Part shown: positions 40,397-46,508 of the stretch, one piece after another | Position numbering within the stretch: position 1 is the first letter of the stretch | Layout of the letters: the number at the start of each line of letters is the position of its first letter | Notes under the pieces: model-generated | Told to the model about the DNA's origin: nothing | Databases searched by the model: none | Seen by the model: only the letters and a program-made list of their open reading frames with translations | Program-made: the position numbers and the translations under genes | NCBI GenBank assembly: GCA_003343805.1 | Contig: QAKM01000085.1 | Span: 1-46,508 of the forward strand | DNA length: 46,508 bases | Source of the DNA: Bacillota bacterium | GTDB lineage: Bacteria > Bacillota > Clostridia > Christensenellales > Borkfalkiaceae | Direction: 5' to 3'

Positions 40397-41315
40397 AGTG
40401 ACCAACCGCCAGGTCATCTGCGATACGCTGCTTGCGGCGGCAAAGGAAGATCGGAATATCATCGTCGCCTGCTCCGATTCGCGCGGGTCGGGCTCCATGA
40501 CCGCCTTTTTTGAGCAGTTCCCTGCCCAAAGCGTGGAAGTGGGCATTGCGGAGCAGGATCTCGTCTCCATTTCGGCGGGGCTTGCGGCGTGCGGGAAGAA
40601 GGTGTTCGCCGTGTCGCCCGCCTGCTTCCTCTCCACCCGCTCCTATGAACAGGCGAAGGTGGACGTCGCTTATGCGGAGACCAACGTCACGCTCGTCGGC
40701 ATTTCGGGGGGCATTTCCTACGGGGCGCTCGGCATGACGCACCACTCGCTGCAAGATATTGCGGCAATGTCGGCTCTGCCCGGGATGCGCGTGTATCTTC
40801 CTTCCGACCGCTTCCAAACGAAAGCCGTCGTCGAGGAATTGCTCCAGGACGAAAAGCCTGCCTACATCCGCGTTTCGCGCAGTGCGAGCGAAGATCTCTA
40901 TTCCGAAGACACCGTTTTCTCGGGCGGCGCAAAGGTGCTGAAAGAGGGGAAGGACGTGCTGTTCGTTGCCTGCGGCGAACTCGTTGCGCCCTGCCTGCAT
41001 GCGGCGGAGCTGCTCGAAAAGGAGGGCGTTTCGGCGGGCGTTGTCGATGCCTACCGCGTCAAGCCGCTCAATGAGGAACTTATTTTGAAGGCGGCGGAAG
41101 GGGTGCGCCTTGTGGCGGCGGCGGAGGAACATTCGCCCTACGGCGGGCTGTTTTCGATGACGGCGCAGCTGTTCTCTTCGAAGTGCCCGAAGAAAGTCGT
41201 GGGGCTCACCCTGCCCGACGGGCATATCGTCACGGGGACGCAATCGGAGGCCTTTCAGTACTACGGGCTGACCGCAGAAGGCATCGCAAGGCGCGTGAAA
41301 AAGGAGCTCGCATGA
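40389..41315 (+). CDS. Transketolase-like protein, C-terminal (pyrimidine-binding) subunit
   Basis: A 308-residue partner of the preceding gene. It has the catalytic glutamate in VEVGIAEQDLVSISAGLAA (49-67, Glu55), the YEQAKVDVAY region, GALGMTHHSLQDIAAMSALP, and the C-terminal transketolase domain with GGAKVLKEGKDVLFVACGEL and VVDAYRVKPLNEELI. The two proteins would form an alpha2beta2 enzyme. It overlaps the kinase gene by ATGA, so all five genes are closely coupled. Confidence 0.95.
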   Translation: MNKVTNRQVICDTLLAAAKEDRNIIVACSDSRGSGSMTAFFEQFPAQSVEVGIAEQDLVSISAGLAACGKKVFAVSPACFLSTRSYEQAKVDVAYAETNVTLVGISGGISYGALGMTHHSLQDIAAMSALPGMRVYLPSDRFQTKAVVEELLQDEKPAYIRVSRSASEDLYSEDTVFSGGAKVLKEGKDVLFVACGELVAPCLHAAELLEKEGVSAGVVDAYRVKPLNEELILKAAEGVRLVAAAEEHSPYGGLFSMTAQLFSSKCPKKVVGLTLPDGHIVTGTQSEAFQYYGLTAEGIARRVKKELA

Positions 41316-42727
41316 AGACGGTACTTTGTATCGACCAGAGCACGCAGGGCACAAAGGCGCTCCTTCTCGATGAAGAGGGGCGGGTGATCGCGCGCGCCGC
41401 AAGGCCGCACAGGCAGATCGTCGACGGGCGGGGATATATCTCCCATGACCTCAATGAGATCTGGCAGAATGTGCTTCTTGTCGCCCGCGAGTGCGTGGGG
41501 GAGAATGCCGCGAGCGTGAAAGCGGTCGGCATCTCCAACCAACGGGAGACGAGCTGTATGTGGAACGATGAGGGCCCGCTTGCAGATGTCGTCGTGTGGC
41601 AATGTGCGCGGGCAAAGGATATTTCCGACGCGCTCGCCCCCTATTCTGAGACCATCCGCCAAAAGACGGGGCTTCCTCTCTCGCCCTATTTCCCCGCTGC
41701 CAAATATGCGTGGCTCCTGCGTCATACAAAGGCGAAAGGAAGGGTGCACCTCGGCACGGTGGACAGTTATTTGGTCTGGAAGCTGACGGGCAGCTTTTAT
41801 ACAGACTATTCCAATGCTTCGCGCACGCAGCTCTTTGATCTCCATACGCTGCAATGGGATGAGGAGCTGTGCCGCCTCTTCGGCGTGCCCGTCGAAGCGC
41901 TGCCCGAGGTCAAAGACAGCGACGGCGTGTTCGGCTATACCGACCTGGGTGGGCTGTTCCCCGAAAAGGTGCCCGTGTGCGGCGTTCTGGGCGATTCGCA
42001 CGCCGCCCTCTTCGCCGAGGGATGCCTTGCCGCGGGGCAGCTCAAAGTCACTTACGGCACGGGAAGCTCCGTGATGATGAACGTGGGGGAGAAATTCGTT
42101 GAGAGTCGCTGCGGGCTCGCTTCTTCGCTCGCATGGAAGCGGAAGGGGAAAGTCAGTTATGTGCTCGAAGGGAATATCAATTATTCCTGTGCCGTCATCA
42201 CCTGGCTGAAAGACGATCTGGGGCTCCTGAACGACGCGAAGGAGGCGGGCGTGTTGGCGGCGGAAGCGAATGCGCAGGACGAGACGGTGCTCATCCCCGC
42301 CTTTTCGGGGCTTTCTGCGCCCTATTGGAAGCCGGAGGCAAGGGCCGCCATCCTCAACATGAGCCGCACGACGGGCAAAAAGGAGCTTTGCCGTGCGGCG
42401 GAGGAGAGCATTGCCTTTCAGATCGCCGATATTCTGGATGCGCTCCGCGCCGATACGGGGCTCGAAGCCCGCGAAGTGCGGGCGGACGGCGGCGCCGCGG
42501 GGGATGCGTTCCTCATGCAGCTGCAGGCGGACGTTTCAGGGGCAAGCGTGCTTGCTTCCTGTGAGCGTGAGCTTTCCCCGCTCGGGGCGGGCGTGCTTGC
42601 GGGCATTGCGGCGGGGGTGTACCAAGAGGACGTCCTCCAAGGCGAGGTGCGCCGTTTTACGCCCCGCGAAAATGCGCGCGTCATAGCTTCCCGCGCTCGC
42701 TGGAAAAATTGTCTGAAACAGCTATAA
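41312..42727 (+). CDS. FGGY-family carbohydrate kinase
   Basis: A 471-residue sugar kinase. It has the phosphate-1 motif CIDQSTQGTKALLLD (6-20), SNQRETSCMW, YGTGSSVMMNVG and the adenosine-side ADGGAAGDAFLMQLQADV. LPLSPYFPAAKYAWLL and NINYSCAVITWLKDDLG are closer to glycerol-kinase and ketopentose-kinase branches than to typical xylulokinase. In this operon it should phosphorylate the ketose made by the isomerase, giving the substrate of the split transketolase. MKTVLCID was chosen because it has an AAGGAG site and an ATGA overlap with the preceding gene. A terminator follows at once. Confidence 0.93.
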   Translation: MKTVLCIDQSTQGTKALLLDEEGRVIARAARPHRQIVDGRGYISHDLNEIWQNVLLVARECVGENAASVKAVGISNQRETSCMWNDEGPLADVVVWQCARAKDISDALAPYSETIRQKTGLPLSPYFPAAKYAWLLRHTKAKGRVHLGTVDSYLVWKLTGSFYTDYSNASRTQLFDLHTLQWDEELCRLFGVPVEALPEVKDSDGVFGYTDLGGLFPEKVPVCGVLGDSHAALFAEGCLAAGQLKVTYGTGSSVMMNVGEKFVESRCGLASSLAWKRKGKVSYVLEGNINYSCAVITWLKDDLGLLNDAKEAGVLAAEANAQDETVLIPAFSGLSAPYWKPEARAAILNMSRTTGKKELCRAAEESIAFQIADILDALRADTGLEAREVRADGGAAGDAFLMQLQADVSGASVLASCERELSPLGAGVLAGIAAGVYQEDVLQGEVRRFTPRENARVIASRARWKNCLKQL

Positions 42728-42735
42728 GCACAAAA

Positions 42736-42758
42736 GCCCGCGAAGTGCGGGTTTTTTT
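42736..42758 (+). terminator. Terminator of the kinase operon
   Basis: CCCGC/GCGGG stem (extendable by a G-T pair) with a short loop, followed by seven T. Confidence 0.9.
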
Positions 42759-42857
42759 GCGGCAAAATAGAAAACGATTTGATACAAAATAAAACAATTT
42801 TGCAAGACGAGGAGGGGCGGTTTGTGCTATCATAGAGAAAAACTCCGGAGGCGAAAG

Positions 42858-43124
42858 ATGGACGAACAGGCGATCAAGCAATTCAGAGACTACATGATCG
42901 AGGCGGGCAGGCGCAACAGAGAACAGAAGTACGAAAAGTACCGCCGTCTCAACGCGTTCTGCGAGAAGGGACAGATACTGTTTACGGGATCCTCGCTCAT
43001 GGAGTACTTTCCCGTCGTTGAGATGGCGCAGGGGCTGCGTTCAATCTTATCGTTGTGTCGCTCGATCTCATCTTATACTTCCGCAATCTGCGCCTTGATA
43101 AAAAGGCGGCGGGAAACGGAGTGA
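42858..43124 (+). pseudogene. Truncated SGNH-hydrolase gene
   Basis: After GGAGGCGAAAG the frame starts MDEQAIKQFRDYMIEAGRRN and reaches GQILFTGSSLMEYFPVVEMA, the first block of an SGNH hydrolase with the nucleophile serine. It then breaks near 43035 into unrelated sequence and ends after 88 residues, whereas such enzymes need about 200 with later Asp and His blocks. A TG-extended -10 (TATCAT, near 42827) precedes it. The truncated product cannot be active. Confidence 0.75.
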
Positions 43125-43132
43125 AAGAGTAA
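43040..43132 (+). pseudogene. C-terminal fragment of an unidentified membrane protein
   Basis: In a different frame, directly at the SGNH break, FNLIVVSLDLILYFRNLRLD is followed by a basic tail and a stop. A hydrophobic helix plus basic tail is typical of a membrane protein end. The join of two gene pieces here marks a deletion or inversion endpoint. Confidence 0.45.
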
Positions 43133-43147
43133 GTGATGATTTGTATC

Positions 43148-43184
43148 GCCGCGGCGGCGGGGCAAACTGCCCCGCCGCCGCGGC
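43148..43184 (+). terminator. Long GC-rich hairpin
   Basis: A perfect 17-bp stem (43148-43164 with 43168-43184) and a 3-nt loop; TTTC follows on the plus strand. Probably the terminator of the gene whose tail ends at 43132. Confidence 0.7.
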
Positions 43185-43188
43185 TTTC

Positions 43189-43223
43189 AAAAAAGGCGCC
43201 CTGCGGTTTATGCCGCAGGGCGC
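43189..43223 (-). terminator. Terminator of the galE remnant
   Basis: GCGCCCTGCGG/CCGCAGGGCGC, an 11-bp stem with a 6-nt loop, followed on the minus strand by C and six T. It lies 19 bp past the galE stop codon. Confidence 0.88.
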
Positions 43224-43242
43224 ACCATGTTGATTTGCTTCG

Positions 43243-43870
43243 TTAATTTGCTTCGTAGCCGTTCGGGTTATGGCTTTGCCAGTTCCACTGGTCGCGGCAC
43301 ATCTCCTCGATGCCGTTTTTTGACTCCCAACCGAGCTCTCTCTTTGCCTTGGAGGCGTCTGCATAGCAGACGGCGATATGCCCGCGCGGCGGGGCTTGAT
43401 CTCATAGGGGAGCGTCTTCCCGCACGCCTTTTCGAAGGCGTGGATCATATCGAGCACGCTGTAGCCGACGCCCGTGCCGAGATTATAGACGTACACGCCC
43501 GCTTCCTTGCAGCCCTCGATGAGGGAGAGATGTTCGGGCGTGCCGTAAACGGTCGCAGAAGACGAGAAGACGAGCTTTTTGACGTTATGCGCCTTCATCG
43601 TTTCGAGGAGCACGAGGGTGCCGTAGAGGTTGTTGTCGTAGTATTCGATGGGTTTTTGCACGCTCTCGCCCACCGCTTTGAGACCCGCGAAGTGGATGAC
43701 GGCGTCAAACGTGTTCTCCGAAAAGATGCGCTCCATTGCGGTGCGGTTGCGGATGTCCGCATTGTAGAATGCGACCTCTTTGCCCGTGATCGTTTTGACG
43801 CGGCGGAGCGATTCTTCATTCGAATTGGAAAGATTGTCGACGACGACCACCCCGTAGCCGCGCTCTTCTT
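43243..43870 (-). pseudogene. galE: UDP-glucose 4-epimerase pseudogene
   Basis: Three lesions are visible. The N-terminal TGGAGYIGSH nucleotide-binding motif is missing; homology begins at GYGVVVVDNLSNSNEESL. From VFSSSATVYGTPEHLSLIEG the frame jumps to GVYVYNLGTGVGYSVLDMIH, removing about 130 central residues including the YxxxK catalytic pair. After [10 protein letters not shown] one base is missing, and the true ending ([20 protein letters not shown], then [21 protein letters not shown]) continues in another frame. The surviving parts are close to consensus, so decay is recent or the region was joined by rearrangement. Confidence 0.9.
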
Positions 43871-44104
43871 CAGGAGCAATATCCCTTCCTTTGGCCATCC
43901 AATGCCTTCATCGGGAACGTCCTGTGCCATTCCGTTTTGGCGCGTGAGGAAAGAAAAGAGCAGCTCCTCTCCGAGATCAAGGACTGCTATCTCTATATAG
44001 CCGACCGCACGGGCACTCTGTGGGAGAACAACGAGCCGACTGCCTCCTGCTGCCACGGGTTCGCCTCCGTTGCTGCCGTCTGGCTGAAGGAGATCTTCGC
44101 TTGA
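43871..44104 (+). pseudogene. C-terminal fragment of a GH78-like (alpha-L-rhamnosidase-type) protein
   Basis: An open frame without a start reads QEQYPFLWPSNAFIGNVLCH and ends TGTLWENNEPTASCCHGFAS, VAAVWLKEIFA-stop. TGTLWE followed by ASCCHGFAS is the end of the six-hairpin domain of GH78-like glycosidases. It abuts the broken galE 5' end in opposite orientation. The stop codon lies within the -35 box of the next gene's promoter. Confidence 0.6.
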
Positions 44105-44129
44105 CAGGTGCGTGCGATTGCGGTAAAAT
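44101..44129 (+). promoter_or_regulatory. Promoter of the O-acetyltransferase gene
   Basis: TTGACA (44101-44106), a 17-bp spacer and TAAAAT (44124-44129). AAAAAGGAGGG precedes the start codon. The -35 box overlaps the last codons of the GH78-like fragment. Confidence 0.85.
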
Positions 44130-44149
44130 GACAGAAAAAGGAGGGCGTC

Positions 44150-44767
44150 ATGACAGAGCGCGAGAAACTGCATACGGGGGAGCTGTATCTTCCCGGCGAT
44201 GAGGAGATCATGAAGGAGCAGACGGCGTGCCTTGAAAAGCTGTATGACTACAACGCGACGCGGCCTTCGGAAGGGGAGAAGCGGGCGCGGCTCCTCAAAG
44301 AGATGTTTGCCTCGATCGGCGAGGGGTGCTACATCGAACCGCCGCTGCATTCCAACTGGGGCGGGAAGCACTGCCACTTCGGAAAGAACGTGTACGCCAA
44401 CTTCAATCTGACGCTCGTCGATGACACGCACATCTATGTGGGCGACAATGTGATGATGGCGCCCAACGTCGTGCTCGCGACGGCGGCGCATCCCGTCCTT
44501 CCCGAGCTGCGCGAAAAGGGGTATCAGTACAACGCGCCCGTCCGCATCGGGGAGGACTGCTGGCTGGGAGCGGGGGTCATCGTGCTGCCCGGCGTGACGA
44601 TCGGACGGGGGAGCGTCATCGGCGCGGGGAGCGTTGTGACGAAGGACATCCCCGAGAACGTGGTGGCGTTCGGAAACCCCTGCTGTGTGGTGCGGCCGGT
44701 CGGGGAGCGGGACCGGGAATTTTATTTTCGCGACCGCAGGATCGATCCCGCTATGCTGAAGGGATAG
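44150..44767 (+). CDS. Maltose/galactoside-type O-acetyltransferase
   Basis: A 205-residue acetyl-CoA-dependent sugar O-acetyltransferase with a left-handed beta-helix. The N-terminal TEREKLHTGELYLPGDEEIM and YDYNATRPSE match the Maa/LacA leader domain. Hexapeptide repeats follow, including the catalytic-histidine region ATAAHPVLPELREKGYQYNA and IGEDCWLGAGVIVLPGVTIG, then VIGAGSVVTKDIPENVVAFG. The C-terminal tail ends RIDPAMLKG. The protein appears complete and has its own promoter. A second, headless copy of its last ~30 codons lies 1.7 kb downstream. The role is probably acetylation of surplus sugars for export. Confidence 0.95.
   Translation: MTEREKLHTGELYLPGDEEIMKEQTACLEKLYDYNATRPSEGEKRARLLKEMFASIGEGCYIEPPLHSNWGGKHCHFGKNVYANFNLTLVDDTHIYVGDNVMMAPNVVLATAAHPVLPELREKGYQYNAPVRIGEDCWLGAGVIVLPGVTIGRGSVIGAGSVVTKDIPENVVAFGNPCCVVRPVGERDREFYFRDRRIDPAMLKG
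44691..44750 (+). repeat. 60-bp direct repeat, copy 1
   Basis: Lies in the last codons of the O-acetyltransferase gene. It matches 46388-46447 at 57 of 60 positions; all three differences are transitions at third codon positions. Confidence 0.9.
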
Positions 44768-44923
44768 ACGATAGGAAAGCGATCTGCGTATCCCGATCGG
44801 GAAGCAAAATCGAAGCGGATAATATCGTGCATAACAAACGAGGCGGTGTACGTTCCGTGAAAAGGGGGCTGCAAGGTAGAAAAACGGCAAGCGATTAAAA
44901 ACCGCTCGCCGAAACAAAATAGG
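44768..44923. other. Spacer with no recognised gene
   Basis: The 156 bp between the O-acetyltransferase and the second ATPase are AT-rich with several short repeats (GCGATC, CCCGATCGGG). I see no gene and no clear terminator. Confidence 0.4.
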
Positions 44924-46162
44924 TTAAAACGCAGGGGAAAGTAGGAACTCAATTATATTTTTATGGATAATGCCGTTGTTTGAGAAATCATGTTTGTCGC
45001 TGCTGACGACATATTTCGGGAAGTTGTCTTCAATTTTCAGAAGCGGACGGAACTCTCGTTCTATGACCGACCGATCTGCAAGCAGGTACGCGACTTGAAT
45101 ATAGATTTTCTCCCGTCCTTTCAGGCAGATGAAATCAACTTCATAATCTCCGATCTTACCGACATGGATCTCATATCCACGGGAGAGCATTTCGATAAAT
45201 ATAATATTTTCGTATAATTTGTTGTAATCTACGAGGTCAGAACTTTTTACATTGTTCCGCAAGCCGAGATCGGTAGCGTAATATTTTTCGTTTGTTGAGA
45301 GCAGGGCTTTGCCTTTCAGATCATAGCGGGGAGCGGTCAGGACAACCATTGCGTTTTTTATTGCGGAGATATAGTTCATCAAAGTAGCTACGGTCGTCTT
45401 TACACCTTCGCTTTTGAGCTTGTTGCAGATCGCGTTTGCGGAGAACGGATTGCCGACGTTTTCCAAAAGAAAAGCAGTTAAGCGTCTTAAAAGATCGACG
45501 TCGCTTATTTTGTTTCGAGCAATTATATCCTTAACGACGATTGTGTTGAAGACATCGTCCAAATAAACGCGGATGGATTGTTCGTCCTCCAAAAGAAATC
45601 TTTGAGGCAGCCCACCAAAGCGCAGATAATCGTCAAAATATGTTTCCTCGGTTGTAAATACTCTCGGAAAACTCATAGGAAAAGTAACGCCCGCACCGCC
45701 TTTCAATTCCAAATATTCGGAAAAAGTGAAAGGATAAACGGTGAAGTGAACATATCGTCCGGCAATATAAGTGGCGAGTTCACCGGAAAGCAGATTTGAG
45801 TTTGAGCCGGTAATGTAAATGTCGCAGTCAATATCAACCGAGAACGAATTGATGACTTTTTGCCAATCTGATACCTCTTGTATCTCATCAAAAAACAAGT
45901 AAAGCCTTTTCCCGGATACGGCTTTGCTTTTTTGTAAAACGTGTTCATAGAGTGCATCGGCAGTCTGATATTTGCGGTTGGCAAACGATTCAAAGTTTAT
46001 ATCTACGATGCGTTCGTTGTTAATGCCCGCTGCTTGAATATGCTCTCGCACTTGAGAGAGGAGAACGGTTTTTCCGCTGCGTCTTACGCCGATGATTACT
46101 TTAATGAGCGGTTTATCGATGAAAGGGATTATTTTTTGAAGATATTTTGTGCGCTTGATCAT
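44924..46162 (-). CDS. AAA-type ATPase with DUF4143 domain (copy 2)
   Basis: A 412-residue AAA_14/DUF4143 protein, related in layout to the gene at 25736-26935 but clearly diverged. Walker A is GVRRSGKT (25-32), Walker B LYLFFDEIQ (87-95), followed by YITGSNSNLLSGELATYIAGR. The C-terminal domain has LYENIIFIEMLSRGYEIHVG and DYEVDFICLKGREKIYIQV, the same nuclease-like pattern as copy 1. The coding sequence is markedly AT-rich compared with all neighbours, suggesting recent transfer. A strong AGGAGGTGA ribosome site precedes the start. It lies between two direct copies of the O-acetyltransferase 3' end. Confidence 0.93.
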   Translation of the reverse strand: MIKRTKYLQKIIPFIDKPLIKVIIGVRRSGKTVLLSQVREHIQAAGINNERIVDINFESFANRKYQTADALYEHVLQKSKAVSGKRLYLFFDEIQEVSDWQKVINSFSVDIDCDIYITGSNSNLLSGELATYIAGRYVHFTVYPFTFSEYLELKGGAGVTFPMSFPRVFTTEETYFDDYLRFGGLPQRFLLEDEQSIRVYLDDVFNTIVVKDIIARNKISDVDLLRRLTAFLLENVGNPFSANAICNKLKSEGVKTTVATLMNYISAIKNAMVVLTAPRYDLKGKALLSTNEKYYATDLGLRNNVKSSDLVDYNKLYENIIFIEMLSRGYEIHVGKIGDYEVDFICLKGREKIYIQVAYLLADRSVIEREFRPLLKIEDNFPKYVVSSDKHDFSNNGIIHKNIIEFLLSPAF

Positions 46163-46184
46163 TCTTCACCTCCTATTTTTTATT

Positions 46185-46213
46185 ATTTTATCAAATAAAA
46201 CCAAGTTAGTCAA
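46185..46213 (-). promoter_or_regulatory. Promoter of ATPase copy 2
   Basis: TTGACT (46208-46213), a 17-bp spacer and TAAAAT (46185-46190) on the minus strand. Confidence 0.8.
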
Positions 46214-46362
46214 GAGTTTTGATTAGTATAGAGATATAAAATCAGAAAAAATCTTGTCGATTTATAGTGTATGCGTGCATTTCACGGGCGAGCTATGGTA
46301 TCATTCACTTGGGAATGGTAGGGAATGAAAAAGGGATGGATTTGGATAGACGGTTGATTTAT

Positions 46363-46464
46363 TTCGGATGCAGCCCCTGCCGCGTAGTGCGGCCGGTCGG
46401 GGAGCGGGACCGGGAGTTCTATTTCCGCGACCGCAGGATCGATCCCGGCCTTTTAGAGGAATGA
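46363..46464 (+). pseudogene. 3' fragment of a second O-acetyltransferase gene
   Basis: The frame contains PCRVVRPVGERDREFYFRDR and ends RIDPGLLEE-stop, matching the C-terminus of the intact O-acetyltransferase (there RIDPAMLKG). All hexapeptide-repeat coding sequence is missing. A longer open frame upstream (from 46267) is unrelated sequence. The different last codons show this is a paralog tail rather than a simple duplication. Confidence 0.75.
46388..46447 (+). repeat. 60-bp direct repeat, copy 2
   Basis: Matches 44691-44750 at 57 of 60 positions in the same orientation and reading frame. The two copies enclose the second ATPase gene. Confidence 0.9.
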
Positions 46465-46508
46465 AACATGGGCGGCGGTGCTTTTAGCTCCGCCGCATAA
46501 AACAACGG

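Overview
The window reads as a chromosomal segment of a Gram-positive (monoderm) Bacillota, most likely an uncultured gut member of the Clostridia with a GC-rich genome. The evidence is a DnaK without the ~23-residue insert seen in Gram-negative DnaK, a class 1B pyrD/pyrK pair, a pyrR-led pyrimidine operon, LplB/YtcP-type sugar transporters with lipoprotein binding proteins, strong AGGAGG-type ribosome sites and sigma-A style promoters. Most genes use G/C at third codon positions; two ATPase genes and the FtsX-like gene are visibly more AT-rich. There are no rRNA or tRNA genes, CRISPR arrays or complete insertion sequences.

Layout. 1-1703 (minus): grpE and the N-terminal 346 codons of dnaK. 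1866-9618 (minus): one pyrimidine operon, pyrR-pyrB-pyrC-pyrF-pyrK-three paralogous small membrane proteins-pyrD-pyrE, with its own promoter and a leader carrying a terminator plus a mutually exclusive helix. 9625-10320: a metallophosphoesterase whose promoter implies a leaderless mRNA. 10589-12145: an orphan FtsX/MacB-like permease. 12461-23292: a fructan/sucrose locus with a divergent LacI regulator, two sugar permeases, a solute-binding lipoprotein, a 626-residue accessory lipoprotein, a PfkB fructokinase, a secreted GH32 and a cytoplasmic GH32. 23437-26999: a permease left from a nucleoside ABC transporter, decayed fragments, a palindrome-rich AT-rich stretch and a DUF4143 ATPase bracketed by a 20-bp inverted repeat.

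27118-42727 is a second glycan region. It holds a GH3 glucosidase, an acyltransferase-domain protein, an SGNH hydrolase and an alpha/beta-hydrolase esterase, then a second solute-binding protein with two permeases, a LacI regulator, and an operon of an apiosidase-like (DUF5060/DUF4038-type) glycosidase, a fucose-isomerase-like protein, a split transketolase and an FGGY kinase. Glycosidase, isomerase, kinase and two-subunit transketolase together suggest catabolism of an unusual pentose; D-apiose is a specific testable candidate. 42858-46508 is a scarred region: a truncated SGNH gene, an N-terminally truncated, internally deleted and frameshifted galE, the tail of a GH78-like gene, an intact maltose-type O-acetyltransferase, a second DUF4143 ATPase, and a second copy of the acetyltransferase 3' end forming a 60-bp direct repeat around the ATPase.

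The sugar loci have a common logic. Surface lipoproteins and a secreted hydrolase bind and trim glycan, the two-permease importers bring in oligosaccharide, cytoplasmic glycosidases and esterases finish it, and kinase/isomerase/transketolase enzymes feed central metabolism. Each transporter lacks an ABC ATPase, so a shared MsmK-type ATPase elsewhere is expected. Each locus has a divergently or convergently placed LacI regulator.
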